A stretch of 64,000 bases of DNA from Vibrio sp. DW001. GTDB lineage: Bacteria > Pseudomonadota > Gammaproteobacteria > Enterobacterales > Vibrionaceae. The notes below the pieces were generated by a model that had not been told where the DNA came from, searched no databases, and saw only the letters and a list, made by a program, of their open reading frames with translations. Each line of letters begins with the position of its first letter. Position 1 is the first letter of the stretch. The stretch spans positions 1,240,001 through 1,304,000 of the forward strand of contig NZ_CP091975.1 in NCBI RefSeq assembly GCF_029016285.1, given 5' to 3'. This document shows, piece after piece, positions 35,640-45,499 of this stretch. Position numbers and translations under genes: made by a program.

Positions 35640-38051
35640 ATGAAATTTGGTTTTTTTGACGACAAGAAAAAAGAGTATGTAGCCACAACACCAGTGACAC
35701 CGATTAAATGGAGTAACTACGTTGGCACACTAAATTTTGGCGGCATCGTTGATAGCAACGGTGGCGTGCTTCTTTGTAAAGGCGATCCTGCTCTAAACCG
35801 TATTACTAAATACGTAGCACAGATGCCTAACTCGGACTTTAAGGGTTCGACCCTATATCTGAAAGTACGCAACAAAACGGGCGATGTAGAGATCTTCTCT
35901 CCATTTTTTACGCCAACGTTGAAGCCGTTAGATAGATTCGAAAATCACACAGGGCTTTCCTATACTACGATAGTTTCTGAAGCGTTCGGCGTACGTAGTG
36001 AAGTGACCTTCTTCGTACCCAAAAACGATGACGTACTCCTGCAAGATATTAAAATCACCAATATCTCTGATGAAGAGTTACACGTTGATGTTGTACCTGT
36101 ATTTGAATTTACACATTTTGATGCGCTTAAGCAGTTGCTCAATGCTGATTGGGTTCCTCAAACCATGACGTTGAATGCACACACACAAGATTCAGGTCAC
36201 GTGGTACTTGAACAGTATGCTTTCATGAAGCGTGATTACGCCGTTAACTTAATGACGGCGGACCGTGTGGCCACATCATTTGATGGCGATCGCCAACAGT
36301 TTCTTGGTGACTTTGGTTATGGAAGTTGGGCTGCGCCAATGGCCTTGCAAAAGGATGAATTAGGTAATACAGAGTGTCTACGCGGCGATAATATTGGTGC
36401 GTTAAATCTAAGGTTAGGTTGGCTTGGCAAGGGGGCAACAGAAAGAACGGTGGTCCAGTTGACTCAAAAATCGACGCTAAGTGAAGCGACGGAAATGATG
36501 GCAAAATATCGCATTCATAGCAATGTCGATAACGCTTTTTCTGAACTCTCTTCTGATTGGGACGTTTATTTAGATACTCTTCAGGTTAATACGCCAGATG
36601 AATCGATGAATTCGATGTTAAATATCCACAATCCACGTCAGTGTCATACCACCAAAAATTGGTCTCGTTATCTGTCGTTGTATCAACTCGGTTATGGAGC
36701 ACGTGGTATCGGCTTCCGTGATTCATCTCAAGATACCCTTGGTGTGATTGCGCATATGCCCGAAGAAGCCCGTGAATTTATCGAACGTTTGCTCTCGGTC
36801 CAGAAGCGAGATGGGTCGGCAATGCACCAGTTTTTCCCTTCTACTATGGAAGCCAACGAAGGTGATTCAAGAGAAGAAGAAGACCGTCCGAGTTATTATG
36901 GTGATGACCATTTATGGATCATATACGCGGTAACGCAGTATGTAAAAGAGACAGGTAATAGTGAGTTTTTGAATAAGATTATCCCTTTCTATGAGAAAGA
37001 CAGCAAGAATACACCTCTAGAGAAAGGAACGGTGTGGAACCATCTATGTCGATCCATTGAATTTACTCGTACCAATACGGGGTCACATGGTTTGCCTCTG
37101 CTTGGTTTTGCAGATTGGAACGACACCGTCAATCTGCCAACGGGTGCAGAATCACTTATGGTGGCAAACATGTACGGCAAGGCGTTGCTCGATATGCTTG
37201 ACCTCTGCAAATTGCGACGTGACTTACAACTCAGTGAAGAGTTTTGCGCACAATATAAACATATGCAAAAAGTGGTGAATGATCACGGTTGGGATGGTGA
37301 ATGGTATGTCCGTTATTATGATGAAAATAGCGCGCCAATTGGCTCACACAGCAATGAACAAGGTCAAATATATACAAATGGGCAGAGCTGGCCGGTTATC
37401 TCTGGTTTTGCTACAGATGAGAGAGCAGAGCAGGCGCTTGATTCTGTTAACAGAAAGCTAAATACAGCCAATGGAATTAAGCTCTCTACGCCGGGATATA
37501 ATGGGTTTGAACCTCGCTTAGGTGGTGTATCAACTTATCCTCCCGGAGCAAAAGAGAACGGTGGCATTTTTCTACACTCTAACCCTTGGGTGATGATTGC
37601 TGAAGCAAAAATGGGCAATGGCGAGCGCGCGTATGAATACTACCGCCAGATTAACCCTGCATCGAAAAACGATGATTTGAATACATTTGAAACCGAACCA
37701 TATTGCTATCCACAAAATATATTAGGTGACGAACATAAGCAATTTGGTTTAGGTCGAAATGCGTGGCTTTCGGGTACCTCAGCGTGGACATATGTTGCGG
37801 GTACTCAATGGATACTTGGTGTAAGACCTGAAGTGGATGGTTTGCTTGTCGACCCATGTATTCCGGCTAATTGGCCAGAGTTTACGATGAAACGTAAATT
37901 TAGAGGCGCAACCTATTGTATTCATGTCTCTAACCCTGACTCTGTTTGTAAAGGGGTTCGCGAAATGCGTGTCGATGGTGTACGTATTGAAGGTAATAAA
38001 GCGCCTGTATTCACCACTGGTGAACACAAAATTGATGTAATACTTGGTTAA
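35640..38051 (+). CDS. GH94 disaccharide phosphorylase
   Basis: 803 residues, the usual length of GH94 enzymes, which split a beta-linked disaccharide with phosphate to give a sugar-1-phosphate. The catalytic acid is D492 in GFADWNDTVNL, the same residue number as the catalytic Asp I recall for Vibrio proteolyticus chitobiose phosphorylase. The GYGARGIGFRDSSQDTLG motif and the GLPLLG segment are also typical. The N-terminal sequence (KFGFFDDKKKEYV, then GGVLLCKGDPALNR) departs from that of chitobiose and classical cellobiose phosphorylases, so the substrate could be cellobiose, laminaribiose or another beta-glucoside. It is a cytoplasmic partner of the importer. No missing domain is seen. Confidence 0.88.
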   Translation: MKFGFFDDKKKEYVATTPVTPIKWSNYVGTLNFGGIVDSNGGVLLCKGDPALNRITKYVAQMPNSDFKGSTLYLKVRNKTGDVEIFSPFFTPTLKPLDRFENHTGLSYTTIVSEAFGVRSEVTFFVPKNDDVLLQDIKITNISDEELHVDVVPVFEFTHFDALKQLLNADWVPQTMTLNAHTQDSGHVVLEQYAFMKRDYAVNLMTADRVATSFDGDRQQFLGDFGYGSWAAPMALQKDELGNTECLRGDNIGALNLRLGWLGKGATERTVVQLTQKSTLSEATEMMAKYRIHSNVDNAFSELSSDWDVYLDTLQVNTPDESMNSMLNIHNPRQCHTTKNWSRYLSLYQLGYGARGIGFRDSSQDTLGVIAHMPEEAREFIERLLSVQKRDGSAMHQFFPSTMEANEGDSREEEDRPSYYGDDHLWIIYAVTQYVKETGNSEFLNKIIPFYEKDSKNTPLEKGTVWNHLCRSIEFTRTNTGSHGLPLLGFADWNDTVNLPTGAESLMVANMYGKALLDMLDLCKLRRDLQLSEEFCAQYKHMQKVVNDHGWDGEWYVRYYDENSAPIGSHSNEQGQIYTNGQSWPVISGFATDERAEQALDSVNRKLNTANGIKLSTPGYNGFEPRLGGVSTYPPGAKENGGIFLHSNPWVMIAEAKMGNGERAYEYYRQINPASKNDDLNTFETEPYCYPQNILGDEHKQFGLGRNAWLSGTSAWTYVAGTQWILGVRPEVDGLLVDPCIPANWPEFTMKRKFRGATYCIHVSNPDSVCKGVREMRVDGVRIEGNKAPVFTTGEHKIDVILG

Positions 38052-38132
38052 TTAAATTAGACGCACTCACTGCTTATAGACCGTGTTTACAATGAACAGA
38101 GAGTGCGCCTATCAAATCTACATTAGGTTTTG

Positions 38133-41100
38133 ATGATGAGAAATACGATTCCATACACAAGTTTTACTGGTGTTTCAGAACAGATTTGTGCACAAGGTAA
38201 TGCGGTAGAATTTATTCAGCCGTGGTATTCGCCAATTTCGACCACACCGAATAATACTGGTATGGCTGTTGGTGGTATAGGGAGTACCTTTACATTAACC
38301 CCTTTAGGTAATACGCCTAGTTTTGCTTTTATCCCCGGCATTTATATTGATAACAACGATAACCAGTTTAACTTTAACGATTTTTTCGTCTCGGTCGCAG
38401 ATGAAATTAGCACAGACAAACTTGCTATTGCACACCTAGAAAAACTCGCGCAACATCTTCATTTTTATCCCGCCCTTTTCCAAGGGAAGATACTTGACAC
38501 ATCCACATCAGAGCGTGCATTAAGCGGATTAATACGGGCAGTAAAATCGGGTGATTTTTATGCAGAAAACCAACCGCAGTTCGTAAAGTGGGCCATTGAG
38601 TTCACCACGAAAACTCAAGCAGAAATAGCAGCAGATCCCCACTCGACAAGGACACAGTTATTCGTTGCCTTGGACTTTTTCAACGGTTTGATCATCAATA
38701 ACAGTGCAAAAAGAGTGTCGCTTACTGCTCAGTCGGATCGCAAGGGGATTGACGCTATAGCAGAACATGAGATTGAGTATCAGGTTCTGTATCCTATGGC
38801 TCAGTATCGTTACTCTGCGTTCAGTGAGATTAACATTCAACGAAAGGTGGTATCACCTATTGTTCGTGGCGATAAAAGATTGTGCTCTTTGCCTATCCAC
38901 TGGAATGAATTTGAAGTGACGAACTTATCAGACAAACCTAAGACGGTTACCTTAGTTCAGTCACTAAAAAACCTTATCGGTTCAACTTATGTTAAGCAGC
39001 GACCAGGCGTTCAAGATTCGGCTTGCACGCTTACGCAAAATCCTGTGAAGCAATCTCATATTAGTTATGAAGTTCAGGTTGGACGAACACACGGTTTTTC
39101 TGGTGTGAGGTTAGCAAATCAATCACCCTATCAGTCCGATGTCGATGGCGAAGTGTTATTTGGTGCTCAGACAGAGCGGTCACTACTGAAAAACCGATCG
39201 ATTACAGTATCAACTAAGCCGTCGGTATATTCTGTCAATGAAAACGGAGCCGTAATCGATGCCTTAAATACTGGTCGAGTTAACGCGCATTTCGACAGCG
39301 GTATCTACAGTGGGCGAGAGGCGCTTTCGGCATTGGTAACGGTTCAGTTAGATCTGGAACCTAATCAGTCGTTAAGTGTTCGATTTGTTCAAGTAATGGA
39401 CCACAATAAAATATTGTTGCAAGACTGGCAAAGCGAAAAAGCCTATAGTCAGTTTTATCAAAAAGCGCACCGTTCTGTCGCTATTATGGAAGAGGTGCTA
39501 CCAAGTATAGACGCCATTGAACAGCGCATAATCACTGAGCAGATCCATTACCTAGATCAGGCTAAAAATGCGATAGGGGATAACGCTTCTGCGGTAAGTT
39601 TTGCGACCATGGCGATGAATACGCTGTCATTTCTTGCTGAATCGACGGTATGGGATGTGAAAGATAAGTTCCTAGTGAAAGAGTGTGTAGATTATCCATT
39701 CTTCAATTCTCTGGATGTCTATTTTTATGGTTCGTTTGCGTTGCTTTATCTGTTACCAGAGCTCGACGGTTGTGTAATGAAAGAGTTCTCCAACGGGATT
39801 CTTGCTGAAGATGTAACCAAGCGTCGTTTTTGGGAGTATGAAGACAAACCACATGCAGAGCTTATCGATGCCAAATATGAAGGGGTAAGGGCAATACGTG
39901 GTGCGGTGATACATGATCTTGGTAGCCCTTTTGATATTCAACCAGACGCTTACACTTGGCACAATGTAAAGGAATGGAAAGATCTCGCGCCAAAATATGT
40001 GTTAATGGTTTATCGTCATTTCAAACAAACGAATGATTATTCTGTTGTTGAATCCTGCTGGCAAGCAGTAAAAGAGAGCATAGAATACCTGACTAATTTG
40101 ATTGAAGAAGGGGATGCATTGCCACTAACAAGAGGAACAGATGACACCTTTGATAACCTAGCCTCGCATGGTATATCGGTATACTGCGCGAGTCTTTGGG
40201 TAGCCGGCCTTTATGCGGGAGCGGAGTTAGCGAAGTTGATGGGCCAAGAGGAGTTTGAGATCGAATATAGTGATCGTGCTGATAAAGCATTGTCAGTGCT
40301 AGAACAAGGTCTGTGGGATGAGCAGAAAGGGTATTTTCACTTTTATATTACTCCAATTCAAACCAAACACTTAACGGGAACAGGTTTTCAAGAACTGGCG
40401 ACGATTGGGTTACACCTAACAGGTAACCGTGTGGTCGATAAAGATATCCTAAATGAGTATCTTGATGGCGTACATACAAACTCAAATGAGAGCAAAGTAC
40501 AATCGAGATACCAAGCTAAACGACTTCTTGCAGACATCGCTCCGCTGGCGTTTACTAGTGAGTATAATACCATTATTGAGATGGACTCGGATAATAGCTT
40601 TGGAGACGCTTTGCTTGCGGATAGTTACCTTAAGTTATTGGGTTTAAATGGTTTGTTTAGTCAAGATAAAGTTGAACGAGCCTTAGATTATGTTTACGAG
40701 ACGAACTATAAAATAAACAGCCCTAAACTCGGTGTCGCCAACATGACCTTGGCAAACGGCATGCCGCACGACGCATTTCAGGCTCAAGATGTCTGGATAG
40801 GAGTGCAGTTTAGTGTCGCTTCAGCTCTAAGACTGAGCGGCAAAAATGATCAAGCCGTTGAATTGATGGATACCGTCTATGACGCTCTATATCATCAATC
40901 AAAAATTCCATTTGCCGCACCAGAAGGATTTAATTGTTCTGTGACCGTATCAGTCGATGATTTGGTCTCTGAGTTTTCAATCTCTAGTACTGTGGCGAAT
41001 GATTGGCACACCCACTTATGTAAAACGGAATGTTTGTTACCGGATCAACGAGTAAATCCATTTATTACTTCTGAAATAGACACCTTTAGTAAATTGGTCT

Positions 41101-41231
41101 CCCCAATCATTGACTCGGGACATGTGGCGAGTTTGCATGTTTGGTTGCAGAATACGGGATTGAAATACACAGCAGGACGTTACTTCAGACCGGGAATGAT
41201 ATTTGCGTATTTACCAGAAGCATTGCAATAA
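38133..41231 (+). CDS. GH116 beta-glycosidase (GBA2-like)
   Basis: 1032 residues from the ATG at 38133 (TTAGG five bases upstream; the TTG before it is less likely). The N-terminal domain starts with GGIGSTFTLTPLG, typical of GH116. The catalytic region carries the presumed nucleophile E517 (KECVDYPFFNSLDVYFYGSFAL), the HDLGSP...WKDLAPKYVLMVYR motif and the presumed acid/base D674 (DDTFDNLASHG...CASLW), which align with E527 and D677 of human GBA2 as I recall them. Known members hydrolyse beta-glucosides or beta-xylosides. No signal peptide, so it is cytoplasmic and works on imported sugar beside the GH94 enzyme. The substrate is unknown. Confidence 0.85.
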   Translation: MMRNTIPYTSFTGVSEQICAQGNAVEFIQPWYSPISTTPNNTGMAVGGIGSTFTLTPLGNTPSFAFIPGIYIDNNDNQFNFNDFFVSVADEISTDKLAIAHLEKLAQHLHFYPALFQGKILDTSTSERALSGLIRAVKSGDFYAENQPQFVKWAIEFTTKTQAEIAADPHSTRTQLFVALDFFNGLIINNSAKRVSLTAQSDRKGIDAIAEHEIEYQVLYPMAQYRYSAFSEINIQRKVVSPIVRGDKRLCSLPIHWNEFEVTNLSDKPKTVTLVQSLKNLIGSTYVKQRPGVQDSACTLTQNPVKQSHISYEVQVGRTHGFSGVRLANQSPYQSDVDGEVLFGAQTERSLLKNRSITVSTKPSVYSVNENGAVIDALNTGRVNAHFDSGIYSGREALSALVTVQLDLEPNQSLSVRFVQVMDHNKILLQDWQSEKAYSQFYQKAHRSVAIMEEVLPSIDAIEQRIITEQIHYLDQAKNAIGDNASAVSFATMAMNTLSFLAESTVWDVKDKFLVKECVDYPFFNSLDVYFYGSFALLYLLPELDGCVMKEFSNGILAEDVTKRRFWEYEDKPHAELIDAKYEGVRAIRGAVIHDLGSPFDIQPDAYTWHNVKEWKDLAPKYVLMVYRHFKQTNDYSVVESCWQAVKESIEYLTNLIEEGDALPLTRGTDDTFDNLASHGISVYCASLWVAGLYAGAELAKLMGQEEFEIEYSDRADKALSVLEQGLWDEQKGYFHFYITPIQTKHLTGTGFQELATIGLHLTGNRVVDKDILNEYLDGVHTNSNESKVQSRYQAKRLLADIAPLAFTSEYNTIIEMDSDNSFGDALLADSYLKLLGLNGLFSQDKVERALDYVYETNYKINSPKLGVANMTLANGMPHDAFQAQDVWIGVQFSVASALRLSGKNDQAVELMDTVYDALYHQSKIPFAAPEGFNCSVTVSVDDLVSEFSISSTVANDWHTHLCKTECLLPDQRVNPFITSEIDTFSKLVSPIIDSGHVASLHVWLQNTGLKYTAGRYFRPGMIFAYLPEALQ

Positions 41232-41287
41232 TGCCAAACAACGTAAATATGTAAGTTTTTGTTAAGTGAAAGCAAACGCTGTTGGTT

Positions 41288-41318
41288 AAAAGTACCACCG
41301 ATTAAGGTGGTACTTTTA
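41288..41318. terminator. Terminator of the sugar operon and the convergent lacI gene
   Basis: AAAAGTACCACC pairs perfectly with GGTGGTACTTTT across GATTAA. Flanked by A and T runs, it should work from both sides. Confidence 0.85.
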
Positions 41319-41374
41319 ATACCAATCTGGGAAGTTAGCGATTCACAAACTTACTAGAACGAATATTTAATCGT

Positions 41375-42391
41375 CTAATTTCTCAAGGATCGCGTTGTCT
41401 GACGTACGATCAAATCTATCGGTGGCAACCTATCTTCATGTCGATCCCCGCTTAAGAAATTTAAGATAGAGTTGGCAGAAACGGTCCCAATCTCCTCTAT
41501 TGGTTGTCTTAATGTGGTTAAGCCCGGCGTGAAGTATTGCGAGGTAGGTAAATCATCTAAACCAATCACTGAGATATCATCAGGTACGTTAAGACCGTGG
41601 TCATGGATGGCTTTAATTACACCATATGCACTGAGATCATTCGCGGCGAATATTGCCGTGACTTTGGCTTTTTCATCGTTGAGTAATTCAACCGTTTGTT
41701 TATAAGCGAGAGCCGAACTGAAATCGCCCTGTTTTATTAGCCTTTGGTTCGGTCTTAGTCCGGCTTCTTTCAAGGCTCTTTTATACCCATCAAATCGATG
41801 CAGTGAATCAGGCTGAGATGCAAGGCCTTTTATGTGTCCAATGTTTGAATGACCAAGCTGAAGTAGGTGAAGTGTGGCCATATACCCGGCTAACTCGTTA
41901 TCAATGTTAATACAGCGTATTTTGCTTGCCTTTACATCATAACCTACGGCAACAATAGGTATTTCATTTGAAAATTCAATCAGTTGATTGTTCGTCAAGT
42001 TACCAGTGACTATAATGAGACCATCGATATTTTGCTGTTTGAGGCTTGTTAATGCATAAGTTTCAAGTTTCTTATCCCAGTGGCCCGAGGCAATAGTTAA
42101 TTGATATCCCTGCGAAATAAGCACTTTTTCCATATCATTTAAAATTTGACTGGTGAACGGGCTATCGGGATGTTGAACGAGTGCCCCAATCGTCATCGAA
42201 CGACGATTGCCAGTATTTGCAGGTTGATAAACGGGTTTGTAATCTAATGCGTTGATGGCATCTTCAATCTTATGGCTTTTTTCATCTGAAACAAACGTCG
42301 TTCTATTTAAGAATCGAGAAACAGTGGCGGGAGATACGCCGGCAAGTTTAGCCACATCATATACGGTAGCGGTTTCTTTTTTCTTTCTCAT
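41375..42391 (-). CDS. Second LacI family regulator at the sugar island
   Basis: 338 residues. Helix-turn-helix TVYDVAKLAGVSPATVSRFLNR, hinge and sugar-binding domain are complete. It converges on the GH116 gene and shares its terminator. It is not closely similar to the first LacI protein of the island. A TGAAC/GTTCA inverted repeat at 42477-42490 upstream may be an autoregulatory site. It could control the same genes in response to a different sugar. Confidence 0.93.
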   Translation of the reverse strand: MRKKKETATVYDVAKLAGVSPATVSRFLNRTTFVSDEKSHKIEDAINALDYKPVYQPANTGNRRSMTIGALVQHPDSPFTSQILNDMEKVLISQGYQLTIASGHWDKKLETYALTSLKQQNIDGLIIVTGNLTNNQLIEFSNEIPIVAVGYDVKASKIRCINIDNELAGYMATLHLLQLGHSNIGHIKGLASQPDSLHRFDGYKRALKEAGLRPNQRLIKQGDFSSALAYKQTVELLNDEKAKVTAIFAANDLSAYGVIKAIHDHGLNVPDDISVIGLDDLPTSQYFTPGLTTLRQPIEEIGTVSANSILNFLSGDRHEDRLPPIDLIVRQTTRSLRN

Positions 42392-42476
42392 AATAAATAG
42401 CCTAAATAAAGTGATTACTTATGAATTACCGTTGATGATTTTATCACAAAGCATTCAATTTTGGGTAAAAATACAT

Positions 42477-42490
42477 TGAACATTCGTTCA
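42477..42490. promoter_or_regulatory. Inverted repeat upstream of the second lacI gene
   Basis: TGAAC and GTTCA flank ATTC, 86 bases before the lacI start. The 42392-42772 gap otherwise contains only the promoters of this gene and the divergent MCP gene. Confidence 0.4.
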
Positions 42491-42772
42491 TTTTTACGAT
42501 GATAGGCTTAACAAATTTTTGTTTTGTGTGACGTGTTCATATTTTTTATTAAACCGTTATGAAACCCTTATTTTTACGGGCACTAGTGCGCAGATTAATT
42601 TGTTTAACATTATGTATTTAAACTATTTTTGATGTAATTTTTGTGCAGAAAATTGGGTTGTGGCAGTTTTGTTTCATAGATATTTTGAGTGGTAATTATG
42701 TGAGCCTTGATAAGGAAAGTAGAGGTGGTTTTATGGGTTAATAGCGGAAATACTTGTCGTCGAGCTATAAAA

Positions 42773-44761
42773 GTGAAAAGTTTATCTATTGTATCTAGGA
42801 TATATCTAGGATTCGTATTATTAATATCAATTATGGTATTAATATCGTGGTTTAGTTTGGATTTAATCAAGGAATCCGCGGGCAGGATGGAGAAGATTAA
42901 TAATGAATCCACGCCATTAGTCGTCCATTCAAGCCAATTGAAAGTGGCCTTGCTCAATATTAATCGCAGTTTAACACCTTACTTATTCATTTCTTATATT
43001 GATGAATTAGAGCAAGCGAATAAAGCGATTGAATCGTCGATTAGTAAATATCACAATGAATTGGAATGGTTTATTCAACATGCCGATGTAAATAGTGAAC
43101 TTAATCAATATGTTGATGCTATTGCATCGAGTAGTAAATGGGTTACTGAACACTTTAATGATGTGACGACTACTCACGCTCAGTTTATCGATATCAACGA
43201 ACAAAGCCTTTACGCACAATCTGATGCAGCGATGCTTTTACTGCAGGTAAGCAATGAGTTACAAGCCCAATTATCTCGTTCAGGAACCGATAAGACAGTA
43301 ATAGAACAGTTGCTAAGTCAAGTAGGTTTGATTGAATCTCAATCTAAGGTGATTTTTTCGTTAAAAGACCCATTAGAACTTAAACCTGAGGCGAAAAATT
43401 TTAAACGAAGAGAGCAGGTGTACATCGAGTTGTTACAGAAGGTTCAGAAGAATAATCCTGAGATGTATTCAAATCTAAAAGGGGGATTGGATGCCGTTCA
43501 ATCATTGGTTTTCTCTGAAACTGGATCGGTCATCCTCTACCTTCAGTCGATAGGGTTGAATAATCGTACTCATACTCTACGGTTAGAACTAGAAGCAGAG
43601 TTAGACAATCAATTACAAGATATTGAAACGATGGCAATATTTGCCACAGACAACGCCAATTCTTTGTTTGAAATATCAAAGCGTCAGCTTAAGCAGTCGA
43701 CTCTCTACATTATTATCGCAGTGTTGACCGCGATATCGTTAGCGTGTGTTATCGGCTGGGTTGTCGCGCGATCAATCAAAGTGCCGAGCAGACAAATAAA
43801 CGGCGCTTTGGATGACGTAGCCAATAAAAACCTTGCAGTACGAGTGCGCTATCAAGCTCACAATGAGTTAGGGCAGGTCGCGAGAAAGGTTAATTTGATG
43901 ATTGAGCAACTCTCAACGGTTATAAACCAATTGAGTATGTCATCGAATAATCTCAATGAAGCATCGACAGAAAATCAGACAACGAGTGATAGTCTTAGTT
44001 TTGCGATCGAAGAGCAAACCGCGCAGATCTTACAAGTGGCTTCCGCAATGGAAGAGATAGAACACGCCGTGGTTGAGATTGCGAACGCCTCGAATGACTC
44101 ATTTAATTTGGTGACCAATGCAGTTGCCTGTTCGGACAAAGGCAAGGCATTAATGGACGTTAACGTTCAACTTATTGAGCAACTTTCGAGTCAATTAGCG
44201 AGTTCGACAGAAAGCATCCAACAGTTGGCAATGGAGAGTGCAAGTATAGGTTCGATACTTGATGTTATTTCAAACATTTCAGAGCAGACCAATTTGTTGG
44301 CCTTGAACGCGGCGATCGAGGCGGCAAGAGCGGGGGAACAAGGACGAGGTTTTGCTGTTGTGGCAGACGAGGTGCGAGTACTCGCTTCAAAGACGACAAG
44401 CTCGACGGTAGAAATAAAACAAAAAATAGATTCTTTAAAGCAAAGTGCTGAGGTCACGGTATTCAAAATTGCCTCATGTAGTGATTATATGAACGAATAC
44501 AGTGGGCATGCCGATGGGGTAAATTTAGCGTTATCAGAGGTACATCAATTTCTAGGTAAAATAGAAGAGAGTAGTCATCAGATAGCGGCTGCGACAAACC
44601 AACATAAACTCGCCGCGACAGAGGTCACTACAAACGTTGCACATATTCACGGGTTAGCACAAGACACGACTCAGAGTGCACATAGCTTAGTTCTATTAAG
44701 TGAAAAATTGGAAAAAATGGCTGAAAAGCAATCTGATTTAACAAAATCGTTTCACTTATAG
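42773..44761 (+). CDS. Methyl-accepting chemotaxis protein
   Basis: 662 residues from the GTG at 42773, chosen because it gives the usual short [13 protein letters not shown] start; an upstream TTG would add 22 hydrophilic residues. Two membrane helices (about 9-29 and 316-340) bracket a helical periplasmic sensor domain of about 290 residues, followed by HAMP and the signalling hairpin with [32 protein letters not shown]. It recruits CheA/CheW. The ligand is unknown; it lies beside the sugar island, so a sugar or its binding protein is conceivable. Confidence 0.9.
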   Translation: MKSLSIVSRIYLGFVLLISIMVLISWFSLDLIKESAGRMEKINNESTPLVVHSSQLKVALLNINRSLTPYLFISYIDELEQANKAIESSISKYHNELEWFIQHADVNSELNQYVDAIASSSKWVTEHFNDVTTTHAQFIDINEQSLYAQSDAAMLLLQVSNELQAQLSRSGTDKTVIEQLLSQVGLIESQSKVIFSLKDPLELKPEAKNFKRREQVYIELLQKVQKNNPEMYSNLKGGLDAVQSLVFSETGSVILYLQSIGLNNRTHTLRLELEAELDNQLQDIETMAIFATDNANSLFEISKRQLKQSTLYIIIAVLTAISLACVIGWVVARSIKVPSRQINGALDDVANKNLAVRVRYQAHNELGQVARKVNLMIEQLSTVINQLSMSSNNLNEASTENQTTSDSLSFAIEEQTAQILQVASAMEEIEHAVVEIANASNDSFNLVTNAVACSDKGKALMDVNVQLIEQLSSQLASSTESIQQLAMESASIGSILDVISNISEQTNLLALNAAIEAARAGEQGRGFAVVADEVRVLASKTTSSTVEIKQKIDSLKQSAEVTVFKIASCSDYMNEYSGHADGVNLALSEVHQFLGKIEESSHQIAAATNQHKLAATEVTTNVAHIHGLAQDTTQSAHSLVLLSEKLEKMAEKQSDLTKSFHL

Positions 44762-45014
44762 CGAAGTTTTCATTTTTGTTGGGCTTAGATAAAGCGTAAA
44801 AACCCCGATTTTTAAAGGGTTACAAGTGCGTTATAACCAAATAGTACCTCTTAATAGTTATTTCTTATTGAATAAATTGGTGTTATCTATTTGTAAAATC
44901 AGTAAATTAGGTAACAATATAGTTTATAGGTTGAAAGATGTTATTCGCTAGTTTTGATTAATTAATACGAGCTTTCGGATAGATACATGCTAGATAGGTT
45001 TGAGGAGAGAAGTA

Positions 45015-45431
45015 ATGGAAACACTAAAAGTTAAAGACTATATGGATAATCACGCGGTTAAGTTTAGCCCTGAAATGTCTCTTTCTGCCGCGCTAGACAA
45101 AGTCATGAAATCAAACCATATGGGTGGTCCTGTTGTCGACGCCGATGGAAAGGTTATAGGATTCATTTCAGAGCAGGATTTATTAGCGAATTTAATGAAG
45201 GTAGCGTATACCAGCCAAGAAACGCATATTGTTAGTGATTGCATGTATAAAGAGGTTCTTTCTGTCAGTCCAGATCTCGGTATATTTGAATTGGCGGCGA
45301 TGATGAAAGTCGGAAAACCGAAAGTTTATCCTGTTGTAGACAAAGGGAAGTTACTTGGGATTATTACTCGGCGCGATGTGTTAACCGCGATTGGTAAGGC
45401 GTTAGAGACGAGTTTCAAAAATCAGCTTTAA
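45015..45431 (+). CDS. CBS domain-pair protein
   Basis: 138 residues from the ATG at 45015, with GGAGA upstream; the longer TTG start lies inside that site. Two CBS domains (about 8-60 and 75-130) make a stand-alone Bateman module, with GPVVDADGKVIGFISEQDLLA and VYPVVDKGKLLGIITRRDVL. These bind adenine nucleotides and can tune partner proteins. No partner is adjacent; single gene with its own terminator. Confidence 0.9.
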   Translation: METLKVKDYMDNHAVKFSPEMSLSAALDKVMKSNHMGGPVVDADGKVIGFISEQDLLANLMKVAYTSQETHIVSDCMYKEVLSVSPDLGIFELAAMMKVGKPKVYPVVDKGKLLGIITRRDVLTAIGKALETSFKNQL

Positions 45432-45438
45432 AGGTATC

Positions 45439-45475
45439 AAAAAACAGAAGGCGCATTAAGCGCCTTCTGTTTTTT
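45439..45475 (+). terminator. Strong terminator of the CBS gene
   Basis: ACAGAAGGCGC pairs perfectly with GCGCCTTCTGT across ATTAA, followed by six T bases. Confidence 0.92.
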
Positions 45476-45499
45476 GATATGAACGTAAAAGGAAGATGA

